Below are positions 47,055 through 57,689 of a stretch of 64,000 bases of DNA, in pieces. Below the pieces are notes generated by a model, which was not told the origin of the DNA, did no database searches, and saw only the letters and a list, made by a program, of their open reading frames with translations. Positions within the stretch are counted from its first letter, which is position 1, and each line of letters begins with the position of its first letter. The position numbers and the translations under genes were made by a program. The stretch is from Culex pipiens pallens (lineage: Eukaryota; Arthropoda; Insecta; Diptera; Culicidae): the NCBI RefSeq assembly GCF_016801865.2, contig NC_068937.1:96473278-96537277 (forward strand), in the 5' to 3' direction.

Positions 47055-47248
47055 GGCCACTACGGGTGTGGCCAATCCGGGTGTGGCCAATCCGGTCAAA
47101 ATGGCCATTTTCATTACCAGTTTCAAAAACCATGAATGTGGATTCCCATATTACCCCAAGTCGTATGGTTCGAATAATGTCCCCCCGGTAGAACCTTCCC
47201 GAGGGCACTGGCCAATCCGGGTGTGGCCAATCCAGTCAAAATGCCCAT
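47055..47248 (-). repeat. Inverted segment of the 141-bp array, left part
   Basis: Orientation flips at about 47054, where the unit breaks after ATTCATGGTT and continues as GGCCACTACGGGTGTGGCC. It carries the divergent unit type. It continues after the palindromic insertion at 49157-49437. Confidence 0.9.
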
Positions 47249-49156
47249 TAGCGTGTCCCAAAAAAACACGAAGTCGAGGAATTCAATGTGCTCAGTTCTC
47301 AAATGATAGAAAATCATGTTAGAAACAACTCTCTCATACATAAAAACTTTCGGAAAAATTGTTTACCACGTTCCCTGGGCATTTTTTTGAAAAAAGTCAG
47401 TTTTTTCGACAATTTCACAAAATCTGCTTAGAAAAAATGGAAAATTTTAAAATTTCAAATAGCCTATACCATTAAATGATGGTCTGTGGTCCAATAAACA
47501 AGTTAATGTATCGATTTGGCCTTTTAAAACCTTGTCTTCACTTTCCCGGTAGCTTTTATGTCGAAAAATACGAGTTTTTGCTTTACTTTTTTTCAATCTT
47601 TTCCCTCGGTATTGAACACAAAAATTTCCTCATATGTGAGAATACATGTATCTTGTAGGAAATTTTCCGCCGAAGATTTTCGTCTAAGCAACTTTGAAGT
47701 TTCATCAACTCTGAGCTGAGATATTCCAGTTTTTGTGAAGAAAGAATATTGAATATTTGAAAATGTTGATATTAATCATCATTGGCATACAATATTAAGG
47801 ATAATTTAAGCCTAATTTGAAGTGCGGCTGTATCGCATCTGTTTTTAAACATGATTGGTTCATCCTTCAATACTAAGGGCCACCTGGTGTTGTTTTCTCA
47901 TGGCACACTACGTGCTAAACCAATGAATTACTTTTAGCAAATAACTCATATTTAGAGCATTTTGCATTTAAACCAATCGATGCACGTTTGCTGTGTTTCC
48001 ATGGATACAAATAAACAAATAACAAATATAAGGTTCAATTGTACGCATTTCCGTGATCTGAACCACAACGTAACGTTTACACTCCCTTCTTATAACTCCT
48101 GTTGATAAATCCGATGTTCAGGTAAATTAAAAATATCACTAATATTTGGAATTTATTCTATAGGGATCCATCCATTAATCACGTAGACATTTTTTTTAAA
48201 TCTCAGCTCCCTCCCCTTCTCATGGTCAATTGCCCATAAAAAAAACTTTTTTGGATGGAGCGTGGACAATTGCCAACCCCGTACAATCAAACCATATATT
48301 TGGATGCCTCTGTGCTCTTGTACTAAGCTTACTGGTTTTCCTATCTAGATAGCATAAGAGAGCACAGATGCATCGATTTGTTATTTGTTTATTTGTATCC
48401 ATGGAAACACAGCAAACGTGCATCGATTGGTTTAAATGCAAAATGCTCTAAATATGAGTTATTTGCTAAAAGTAATTCATTGATTTAGCACGTAGTGTGC
48501 CATGAGAAAACAACACCAGGTGGCCCTTAGTATTGAAGGATGAACCAATCATGTTTAAAAACAGATGCGATACAGCCGCACTTCAAATTAGGCTTAAATT
48601 ATCCTTAATATTGTATGCCAATGATGATTAATATCAACATTTTCAAATATTCAATATTCTTTCTTCACAAAAACTGGAATATCTCAGCTCAGAGTTGATG
48701 AAACTTCAAAGTTGCTTAGACGAAAATCTTCGGCGGAAAATTTCCTACAAGATGCATGTATTCTCACATATGAGGAAATTTTTTTGTTCAATACCGAGGG
48801 AAAAGATTGAAAAAAAGTAAAGCAAAAACTCGAATTTTTCGACATAAAAGCTACCGGGAAAGTAAAAACAAGGTTTTAAAAGGCCAAATCGATACATAAA
48901 CTTGTTTATTGGACCACAGACCATCATTTAATGGTACAGGCTATTTGAAATTTTAAAATTTTCCATTTTTTCTAAGCAGATTTTGTGAAATTGTCGAAAA
49001 AACTGACTTTTTTCAAAAAAAAATGCCCAGGGAACGTGGTAAACGATTTTTCCGAAAGTTTTCATGTATGAGAGAGTTGTTTCTAACATGATTTTCTATC
49101 ATTTGAAAACTGAGCACATTGAATTCCTCGACTTCGTGTTTTTTTGGGACACGCTA
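47249..49156. mobile_element. Palindromic hAT-like element C (1.91 kb, TSD ATGCCCAT)
   Basis: Arms 47249-48027 and 48376-49156 are near-perfect reverse complements of about 780 bp around a 348-bp spacer. Ends start TAGCGTGTCCCAAAAAAACA on both strands. The 8-bp duplication ATGCCCAT (47241-47248 and 49157-49164) lies in a 141-bp unit, so it inserted into the array. The 60-codon frames in the two arms are mirror images. A related, incomplete sequence is at 57690-58454. The spacer holds ATCCATCCATTAATCACGTA (MITE-like) and a small hairpin at 48302-48373. Confidence 0.92.
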
Positions 49157-49437
49157 ATGCCCATTTTCATTACCAGTTTCAATAACCATGAATTTTGATA
49201 CCCATATTGCCCAAATTTGTATGGTTCCGTAAATGTCCTCCCGGTAGAACCTTCCTCAGGGCACTGGCCACTCCGGGTGTGGCCAATCCTGCCAAAATGG
49301 CCATTTTTATCACCAGTATCAAAAACCATGAATTTTGATACCCATATTGCCCCAAGTCGTATGGTTCGATTAATGTCCCCCGGTAGAACCTTCCCGAGGG
49401 CACTGGCCACTCCGGGTGTGGCCAATATCCTATAAAT
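49157..49437 (-). repeat. Inverted segment of the 141-bp array, right part
   Basis: Two units in reverse complement, continuing 47055-47248 across the insertion of element C. Confidence 0.93.
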
Positions 49438-50148
49438 GTGGTCCCAAGCCCATTGCCCCAAATCATTCTGGTCCGGTGACCGTCCTTACAATCTTCATAA
49501 GAACAGAATTCCTCCCAATTTAGTGCACAAACTGTGTCTTTCAATGTGTGCGTGTGTGTGTGTGAGCAATAAAATTACCACCGTGGATCCGCTTTTGTCG
49601 AAACCTCGTAAGGCACTGAATTTTTCTGAGGCTATCTGTTAGCTTAAATAGTTCGCATGAAATATGGCAACATGGTGCAACATTCTCGCGTGACAGTTCC
49701 ACGTAAACAGGAGAGGAGGCAAAATTTGCACCATGTTGCCATATTTCATGCGAACTATTTAAGCTAACAGATAGCCTCAGAAAAATTCAGTGCCTTAGGG
49801 AGCGTTCTTTTATTACGTAACGCAGTAGGGGGGGAGGGGGGGTCGGAGGCCGTGTTACGCTCCATACAAAATTTTTAAAATTTGTATGGAAATTTTGTTA
49901 CGAGGGGGGGGAGGGGGTCTAAAAGTCCGATTTTCCGCGTTACGTAATAAAAGAACGCTCCCTTACGAGGTTTCGACAAAAGCGGATCCACGGTGGTAAT
50001 TTTATTGCTCACACACACACACGCACACATTGAAAGACACAGTTTGTGCACTAAATTGGGAGGAATTCTGTTCTTATGAAGATTGTAAGGACGGTCACCG
50101 GACCAGAATGATTTGGGGCAATGGGCTTGGAACCACATTTATAGGATA
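49438..50148. repeat. Inverted pair of terminal-region copies (45-bp spacer)
   Basis: 49438-49680 is the reverse complement of 49726-50148 once the MITE at 49798-49962 is removed. The loop between them is 45 bp (49681-49725). TG and CA microsatellites lie in the arms at 49548-49564 and 50009-50028. Symmetry continues outward into array units on both sides. The right arm carries a MITE that the left arm lacks. Confidence 0.93.
49798..49962. mobile_element. PIF/Harbinger-type MITE of a second family (165 bp, TSD TTA)
   Basis: Ends GGGAGCGTTCTTTTATTACG on both strands, with G-runs just inside. TTA on each side (49795-49797 and 49963-49965). The mirror-image arm has an uninterrupted TAA at 49609-49611, a direct empty site. 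It therefore inserted after the inverted duplication arose. Confidence 0.95.
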
Positions 50149-50710
50149 TTGGCCACACCCGGAGTGGCCAGTGCCCTCGGGAAGGTTCTACCGGGGGGAC
50201 ATTAATCGAACCATACGACTTGGGGCAATATAGGTATCAAAATTCATGGTTTTTGATACTGGTAATGAAAATGGGCATTTTGACTGGATTGGCCACACCC
50301 GGAGTGGCCAGTGCCCTCGGGAAGGTTCTACCGGGGGGACTTTAATCGAACCATACGACTTGGGGCAATATGGGAATCAAAATTCATGGTTTTTTAAACT
50401 GGTAATGGAAATGGGCATTTTGACTGGATTGGCCACACCCGGAGTGGCCAGTGCCCTCGGGAAGGTTCTACCGGGGGGACATTAATCGAACCATACGACT
50501 TGGGGCAATATGGGTATCAAAATTCATGGTTTTTGAAACTGGTAATGAAAATGGCCATTTTGACCGGATTGGCCACACCCGGAGTGGCCAGTGCCCTCGG
50601 GAAGGTTCTACCGGGGGGACATTAATCGAACTATTCGACTTGGGGCAATATGGGTACCAAAATTCATGGTTTTTGATACTGGACATGAAAATTACCATTT
50701 TGATTGGACA
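50149..50710 (+). repeat. Short 141-bp array, divergent unit type, 4 units
   Basis: Four units of the CCCTCGGGAAGG/CATTAATCGAAC type in plus orientation, the last one degenerate (CATTTTGATTGGACATTTTC), leading into the right end of the 9.8-kb element. Confidence 0.93.
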
Positions 50711-50907
50711 TTTTCCGAACCATACTTGTTTTGGCAATTTATTTCCACAGAGGTGCCAAAGATTGAAAACATTTTATAGGAATAAATTATTTAGGATTAA
50801 ATACATAGGCAATGTTTTAAAAATTTAAAATAAAATAGAATATTTTTTAGGAGTTTTGTACAAAGTTCTTTGTCATATTGGTCATGTAGAACATAACCAC
50901 CTGCACC

Positions 50908-51200
50908 TTTTTAACTCGTTTCAAGTGCATCCTAGGTAAATGGTGTCTTCTGGAAAGTTGTTGTATATAAACAGGGTTTTCTTTTAAAAATACTGACGTA
51001 CAGGGTGACACAACTACAGGGTGTCAACCCAACCCTAACTTTTTCTGTTGGCCATTTAGAGGATTGGTGTATTCGACAAAGTTGTTGAGAAAGTTATTTA
51101 ATGTAACTTTTTATCATTAGGGGCACAGGGTGACATCACTGCAGGGTGTCAACTCAATCCTAACTTTTTTTTGTTAACTATTTGGAGCATTTGTGTATTC
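50908..51200 (+). repeat. Left inverted arm of hAT-like element B, distal part
   Basis: Continues the arm 40718-41131 after the 9.8-kb insertion and is matched in reverse complement at about 55870-56150. It contains a degenerate internal tandem (ACAGGGTGACA ... CAGGGTGTCAAC) about 115 bp long, with a third weak copy near 51250. Confidence 0.88.
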
Positions 51201-54200
51201 GGCAAAGTTGTCGAAAAACTTATTTTATGTGTCCTCCAACAATGAGTGACGTGGTGACACCACAACAGGAGGTAGGATAGATGGGGGAGGTTACTCAACA
51301 CAACAAATTCTCAAGATGGTCTTTTAAAATAAAGATTTTTGCAGCAAAAGTGCATAGAAATTAAATTTATTTTCTCCAAGCTACAAAAAATTATTTCGAT
51401 GTTTTAGCTTAACTCGTGTGCTGTTATATGCCCAAGCTGAACCTCCTTCCACCAGCAATTTTCCCAGGTTTTGGATTTCCTGGGAAACGGGAAACATAAA
51501 TTTAAATCCCGGCAATTCCCGGGATCCCAGGTTATTTTTTAAATTGCCATAAAAACTATTTTTAGTACAAATGTTTTCAAACCGTAAAATCATTGAATAA
51601 GTTTATTGCCATTAACTAGTCTAGACTACAATCTTATCAGAGTTAGCAGTTGGTATTTTTAATGTTCTTTGTTATGCTTGATTTTGAATCAACCGCAATT
51701 CTTTATAAAATGTGTTTCAGTTTAAATAAGTAAATAGAAGCTTACAAAAAATATGTATTTTATAAGGCATGAAAAAAAAGAAACAATGAAAATCACATCC
51801 AGTCATTGTTACATTTTTGATAAGTTTAGAATTTTGGTTTTCTAAAACTTAAATTTTTAATATTATTGTTTATCTTCATTTAAGTCACTACCGCCATTTG
51901 GTGCAAATCAGAACTTCAATATAAATTGGAATAGATTTTACAGCATTATTTGGTGTACTAGTTTTGTTTAATTTTAAACAAATCAATCAGAAATATCAAA
52001 ACACTGTGCAAAAATGTGGATTCAACATTTTTCCCAAAACGATACATTTGTCACAATTCACAGAAGATGATTGTACCGAAGGAAAATGGTAAAATATGTA
52101 ATTTATTTTAAATTAAAATATCATTAATTAACGTAAATTATTACCTAACAGTCTAATAATACATAAAACTACATTGAAAATAAACATTTCAATACGATTT
52201 TTTTAATTAAAAAAATAATTTTATTGTGATCTAAAGATTGCATTATCTTTAAATACGTTTTCTTGCCTCAAACGCCAACAATGTTGACCAAATAAGTAAT
52301 ACAAACCATTGAATGGGAGATGAGTTTTTTCATAAATCTGCTCCTGACGTTGTCTTGTCACGCAAAGAAATGGCTGGCAAAAACTCAAATTTCAACTAAT
52401 TTGTTCAGTTCTAGGATCATAAGATTCGGTTTTAAATTTTTGATAATGTGTAGAAGAGTAAAATTTAAAAAAAAATAGACAGGCAAAACTGAGGCGATTA
52501 TCTTGGAGTGCCTTTCAAAATTCAAGTTTTACGTTGCTGTCCTGTCACGCTACTTTTTTTTCAGGAAAAGCACAGGTACAGTATTGTTTATTCTACATGA
52601 TTTTTTTTTGTAGGAAAATCAATTATCTTTCCAAATATGTAAAATAGATAAGTCAATGAAATCAATTCAAACATATTTAATAATTCTATTTTATTCATTA
52701 TTGCAAAGTTGTATGATTTGAAATGCACTTGAAACAAGTTGTGTTAAAATGATCCAAATTCAATGAATAATTCTAGCAAATCGTTCATGAATATTTTTAT
52801 TTTAATTTAGCTTTAAAAGTTCGTAGAACATTATGACATTTTTATTGGAAATAAAAAAAATCAAAGTTTTTCATTCATCTTCTCTTCATCTTTGCCTTCG
52901 AAACTCAGGAGCCTGATAATTTTTCAAAATGATTCCAAATTTTTGATGTAATAATGAGTTTTAACACTGTTTAAACACTGCAAATTGTTTTCCACAACAA
53001 CCTTTTCGGCATGTTTGTAAATATTTGAAAGAAGCTTGATATACTAAATTTATAGATATTCCCCTTATGTTTGTTTTACCTTGGCTTGATCATTGCAGGG
53101 CAAAAAAATAATTAAAAATTCAAGCCAAACTTTAAAAAAAACTGCAATTTGTTATAACTTTTTATTTTGCTTAAGACTCTGAAAGGCATCATTCCCGATC
53201 AACCGTTTGGCAGCAATGTTTGTTTTAGAAAAACATTCAACAACAGAACAGAATGTTTCGGTCAAAAAATGGTTTGCTTTGTGTTGTTTGTAGAAGCATT
53301 TTACATAATTTGATTATTTTTTCATTTCAATTTACTATTTCTGGACCCTGAATTCAGAACCATCATTGACAGTCATTACCCCAAAAGTGAAAGACACCAT
53401 CTACCACCTTAATATGTCTAGCACTATGAGAAAATTTTGAGCAATTTTATCAAGGACATTATTCCGGTCATAAAATAAATTGCAAACGGATTGCCCAAGG
53501 TAACCACTAAATTGTTTGAAAATTTTCTAATTGCGTGTAGCGAAATATATTTTTTTATATTGCTAGAACTTCAGTTAAGGGTACTTTCAAACTTAAGTAA
53601 AGTTATTGAAGTTTTTTTCAAGATCACTGTTTTGACTGTTTTAAGTTTTATTTTATTTTTTATAACAGTTATTTACCATTGCCAATAAAATTATCTCGAG
53701 AATATTTTTGTCCTCTGTTATTGGATTTTCTTGAAATAATTTTTGATAACAAAACGAGCAATTTTCAAACAAATCTCTGTTTTTTATGTAATTAAATCAT
53801 TATCGAAGAGTATTGTAGCGCACTTTTTTCCCGACTGTTTTGTACTTTTAAGAATCATTGCCAACTTTGAACCAGGAATATCAGTTTCTTTGATTAAACA
53901 TCTTTTTATAAAAACATTTCAATTATGGTTCCCTCGATTTGCATAAAGGAGTATCAACAGATCTAATTTAATCCGCTTTTTTCCTTTCCCCCTTAAAAAT
54001 GTCCCCAACAAATTAGCCCTCTCCCCTTTCCTGGACTCGACCAGAGTTCAGGAACAAAAACTTTAATAAACATTTGTACCAGCCTAATATACCAAGACAT
54101 CCAGAGTTTTTTTTAAAAGGTCCTATAAACATATGAAAGACAATAGCTAATAGGACTTTTAAAAAAACTCTAGAACGCGTGTTTGAGTTACACTTAAATC

Positions 54201-54401
54201 TTAAAATTTATTATTCACCACCGTGATATTTCGACGTACACTAAAGCTTATTTATATGACCAAGTAACAGATAACAACAGCACCTTTAATAAATTAAATA
54301 AACAAAAAAACCTTTTTCAACAATTGTTTAAATTTTCACTCAAAATCAACTTATATTATATTCCAATACTTGAATTTAACAAATACATCTGATTTGTTAT
54401 G
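51201..54401. other. AT-rich interior of element B with a CCCGGG-type fragment
   Basis: 51460-51800 repeats the subterminal part of element A: TTTTCCCAGG...TTTCCTGGGAAACGGG, then TGTTTTCAA and GATTTTGAATCAACCGCAAT, compared with 39863-40270. It lacks the TAGGGCGTCC end, so it is a fragment. The remainder is AT-rich with no frame above about 70 codons. Confidence 0.55.
54102..54172. repeat. Short hairpin repeat (about 70 bp)
   Basis: AGAGTTTTTTTTAAAAGGTC and its complement near GGACTTTTAAAAAAACTCT form a stem of about 24 bp around a 22-nt loop. Looks like a miniature hairpin MITE. No TSD assigned. Confidence 0.55.
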
Positions 54402-54409
54402 CTTATGAT

Positions 54410-55677
54410 TAGAGGGTGACGATTCTCGAGATTTTCAATTTCCCGGGAATCGAGAGTTGAATTTGGCCCTTTCCCGGGAATTCCCGCGACCCGGGAGATT
54501 TTTTACTATGCCAATAGTGCCAACAATTTGAAATGAAAGGTATTAAATATGTTTCTTTTCAATGAATTCAGTTACATTCATACTAATTCTATGAGACGTT
54601 AATTTAAGGTAGACCATTACTTTGAAGAACTATATAAAACCTTTTGATTTTTTTTCCTGCAAATACAAAATCTTAACTTAAACTAACTTAAAATATTTAC
54701 TAATCTTAATTCGCACAGAGTGATTTTAAAAAAAGTTGCACAAATTTGTTGTTAGATTTTTGTAAAAAAAAAAATAACTAATATAACTGATATATAATTT
54801 CCCAGTATCGGGAATTTTGCAATATAATAAACAACGAATCAAAACAACGAATTAAACTTTTTGTTTTGATTTTTAATGTCTACTTTATATATTCATTGAA
54901 GAAATATTTACAGTTATCAGGAAAACCCAAATGTTCACAAAAAAAATTATGAGGATTGCTATGCTCAAGAGAAAATATGGAAATTGAAAAATATTTTCCC
55001 TCTTAGAAATATATAATGAAAAATATCTGCCCATAATTGAAAATTCGGCTATTATGCCAAATCAAGTATTCCGAGAAAAACGCGTTTTAGTGTTTGTCAC
55101 CAAATCACCGTCAAGGCAATTTCCCATAAGAGTGGCATATTAGCCGTTTGGTTTTTCGCATCGGCAGCCAAGTCTAAACACTATTTCAGTAAAATTCAAG
55201 GTCCAGAAGATGCGTTGGAACGTCCTCTACCACCTGGTGCTAATATCTCGTTTTTGCCAAAAGTGGATATTAGCCGTTTTTTCAATGGTGGGCAGATATA
55301 TGAAAAATATAATATTCAAAATAAAAAAATGATTTCATTTCTGAGGTGTAACTTTTTTAAGGTAAGGTAAGGACCCCAAGTCCACATTTTTTTGGCTTCT
55401 CTCAATTATAGTTATTGAAATTTTAGACAAGTCAAAATTTACTATTTCTGAATAAGAAGATTAGAGAAGCATTGGTTTATTCAAACTAGAACACCAAACA
55501 TTGAATATTTAATGTTCTAAATATTTTTGAATATTCAAATGCTTTTCTGATTAGTTTATATAATTTTGCTTCGATATTTATAAGTTTGAAATTTTCCGAG
55601 AGTCTCGACCGTATTTCCCGAGAATCGAGAGGTCCAAAATGGTCGATTTCTCGGGAATTCCCGCTCGTCACCCTCTA
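54410..55677. mobile_element. hAT-like element D (1.27 kb, TSD CTTATGAT)
   Basis: Ends TAGAGGGTGACGA on both strands (right end in complement), with CCCGGGAAT/GAGAATCGAGA subterminal motifs. A perfect 8-bp duplication CTTATGAT flanks it (54402-54409 and 55678-55685). It lies within the interior of element B. No transposase frame. A TCCGAGAAAAACGCG motif at 55070-55085 recurs at 58717-58738. Confidence 0.93.
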
Positions 55678-55869
55678 CTTATGATAGATTGGAGATTAGA
55701 AGTCATGTTGATTACAGACACATGTATTTTTAAAACATGTATCTGGAAACTATCTGAAGTCATTAGAGTTTAGCTCGACCCAGTTATGAAATGACCCCCG
55801 GTTGTCGTGTAATCCTCTTAACCCAATGTCATTAAATAAGCTTCTTTGCACTTTTTCTGCAAAAATCAC

Positions 55870-56533
55870 AAATGCTCCAAATAGCCAACAGCCAGGATTG
55901 AGTTGGCACCCTGCAGTGATGTCACCCTGTGCCCCTAATGATAAAAAGTTACATTAAATAACTTTCTCAACAACTTTGTCGAATACACCAATCCTCTAAA
56001 TGGCCAACAGAAAAAGTTAGGGTTGGGTTGACACCCTGTAGTTGTGTCACCCTGTACGTCAGTATTTTTAAAAGAAAGCCCTGTTTATATAAACAACTTT
56101 CCAGAAGACACCATTTACCTAGGATGCACTTGAAACGAGTTAAAAATAAATCTCGTACTCATATTACGTAAATGTACTGCCAGTGTTGTCAGGAAATATA
56201 ATTTTCCAGACTTATATTCTAATCGAACTTTTGAAAACGCTATATCTTTTTTTAGAAGAGAGATAGGACCACACTTTCTTCGGGAATGTTTTAGAGGACA
56301 ATCAGGGCTACACTCCTACGGTATTGGTTTTAAAATTCAGTGAAACCTGAAAATTATAAAAATCAAAATACAAAAAAGTTGGTTTTCCCATACTAAATCC
56401 CATACAAAATTGAATCGCTTTGCGCAAAGTGTGGGCTGAACCAATCGCTCCCAAATTTTGGGGGGTTGTTCAGGGACCCAAAAGGGACCGAAAAAACTTT
56501 GTTCTGAAAAATCGATCATGTCGAGCCATCCTA
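55870..56533 (-). repeat. Right inverted arm of hAT-like element B (uninterrupted)
   Basis: Reverse complement of 40735-41131 plus 50908-51200, without the 9.8-kb insertion. The join reads AACGAGTTAAAAATAAATCTCG at about 56135-56156 and serves as the empty site. Confidence 0.93.
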
Positions 56534-56863
56534 GTAAATATATCCATTCTATAATAATAATAATAATTTTCTCTAATAAGCCAAATGAATGCTGATATTT
56601 GCCGAATACAAATTTTAATGCATTTTATCGATTACTAAGTATTCAACTATTTTTTTTATTTTAATGCTTCTTATCGATACTCAACTGTTCTACTATTTCC
56701 ACAACCAAATCTGAATTTCCAGACCAAAATATGATTTTTTTTTCAATTTCGGGAATTCCCGGGATAAATTATGAAAAATCCCGGGATTCGGGAATTCCCG
56801 GTTTTGGGAAAATCCCGGGATTTTTGTCCCGGGAATTCCCGGGATGGACGCACTAGGTAAATG

Positions 56864-57600
56864 ATGACCGATATCGCTCATATTTGGCCCCAAGTCCTAA
56901 ATTAGCTCAAGGAACAATAATCAGCTTGTGGAGCGAGGTTTTGAAAAAAAGTCCAATATTCTGTATTTTTGAATGAAAAAAAAAATTTCGTTTGAAAAAA
57001 AGTTTAATTCAATTCAATTCGGTTTTATTGGTGAATTATCAATAAAAAAAAGTTTAAAAAAGCAAATTAATCATGAATATTAAAAATAAAGATTGCTGCA
57101 AATATTTTCAAAACATTAAAATAAATTCCAAAATATGTAAAGAAATCTGTGAGAAAAAACATATTTTTGCATAAATTTCGAAATTCGAAGAATAACGAAT
57201 TGAAAACTATTCAATCTATATTTTTTTACACTGTTTATGTTTTGTGAGTTTTTCAAATAGTATTGAAATATTTTGTAAAATGAGTTAAGGTGCACAATAA
57301 CGCCTTATATTAAACTTTAAGAAACTTGCAAAGACCATTTAAATTTGAATGAAAAAAAAGTACAAAAATATCAGGGTATTTAATTGCAATCGACAAAAAT
57401 AATTACAATATAATTTTAAGCAATAAAAAATTTAAAAAAATCAAATAAACACATTCTTGAAAGTTATCTTTGTAGTTATATTTGTCTTTCTTAAATCAAA
57501 ATATTTGAATCATATTTGCAACACTAGTTAACTACTTTGTTTACGAAAAAGGACCTTAAAAAAATATTTTTATGAGAAAAAAAAGTTTACTTTTTAAATT
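56864..57600. other. AT-rich, no gene; one tiny LINE insertion
   Basis: Nothing recognised apart from the 37-bp LINE tail described separately. Confidence 0.5.
57008..57044 (-). mobile_element. Extremely 5'-truncated LINE tail (37 bp) with TSD
   Basis: TTCAATTCAATTCGGTTTTA and the following GGTGAATTATCAATA match the 3' ends of the gag-only LINE at 21305 and 35076. AAAAAAAGTTTAA is found on both sides (56995-57007 and 57045-57057), a 13-bp duplication. This is an insertion of essentially only the 3' terminus. Confidence 0.82.
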
Positions 57601-57682
57601 TTTAACAAACATTACTTCCGGCTCGCCACTGCTTTAGAAAAATCAGATCTGGCCCTCAGGGCCAAAAGGTTGGGCACCCCTG
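57601..57682 (-). mobile_element. hAT-type terminus (solitary)
   Basis: In complement the end reads CAGGGGTGCCCAACCTTTTG followed by GGCCCTGAGGGCC. It resembles the end at 36855, but the flanking 8 bp (GCTTAAAC) are not found at any matching left end in the window. Confidence 0.5.
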
Positions 57683-57689
57683 GCTTAAA

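Larger units (their letters stand above)
41132..50907. mobile_element. Giant T-run-inserted hairpin-ended element (9.78 kb) filled with 141-bp repeats
   Basis: It starts GACAAAGGACTTTGTC and ends CAAAGTTCTTTG plus about 35 bp to CCTGCACC, the same ends as the 469-bp element at 8874-9342. It lies between TTTT (41128-41131) and TTTTT (50908-50912). The inverted arm at about 56140-56160 shows the empty site with five Ts. Layout from the left: terminal region (41132-41460), 141-bp array (41461-47054), inverted array segment with a palindromic insertion (47055-49437), an inverted pair of terminal-region copies (49437-50148), a short array (50149-50710) and the right end. No protein is recognised. 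Helentron/HINE affiliation is inference from T-run insertion, terminal hairpins and internal satellite. Confidence 0.8.
40718..56533. mobile_element. hAT-like element B with long inverted arms (15.8 kb with insertions)
   Basis: The ends TAGACTGGCTCG and, in complement, TAGGATGGCTCGAC are flanked by a perfect 8-bp duplication GTAAATAT (40710-40717 and 56534-56541). The right arm (about 55870-56533) is the reverse complement of 40735-41131 joined to 50908-51200. That is, it carries the left arm without the 9.8-kb insertion. The interior (51200-55870) is AT-rich and holds another CCCGGG-type fragment and hAT-like element D. No intact transposase frame. Confidence 0.9.
39851..56855. mobile_element. 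hAT-like element A, outermost layer of the nest (17.0 kb with insertions)
   Basis: The left end TAGGGCGTCCAATTTTCCCG and the complement of the right end, TAGTGCGTCCATCCCGGGAA, match over the first 11 bp with one difference and continue into CCCGGGAA-rich subterminal sequence on both sides. A perfect 8-bp duplication GGTAAATG flanks the whole block (39843-39850 and 56856-56863). Most of the 17 kb is later insertions. The element's own sequence is about 39851-40710 and 56542-56855, and it shows no transposase. Confidence 0.88.

Noticed and set aside
36855..57682. The hAT-type ends at 36855 and 57682 as two ends of one 20.8-kb element
   Set aside because: Flanking 8 bp differ (ATTTAGGG against GCTTAAAC) and the terminal sequences are of different subtypes.
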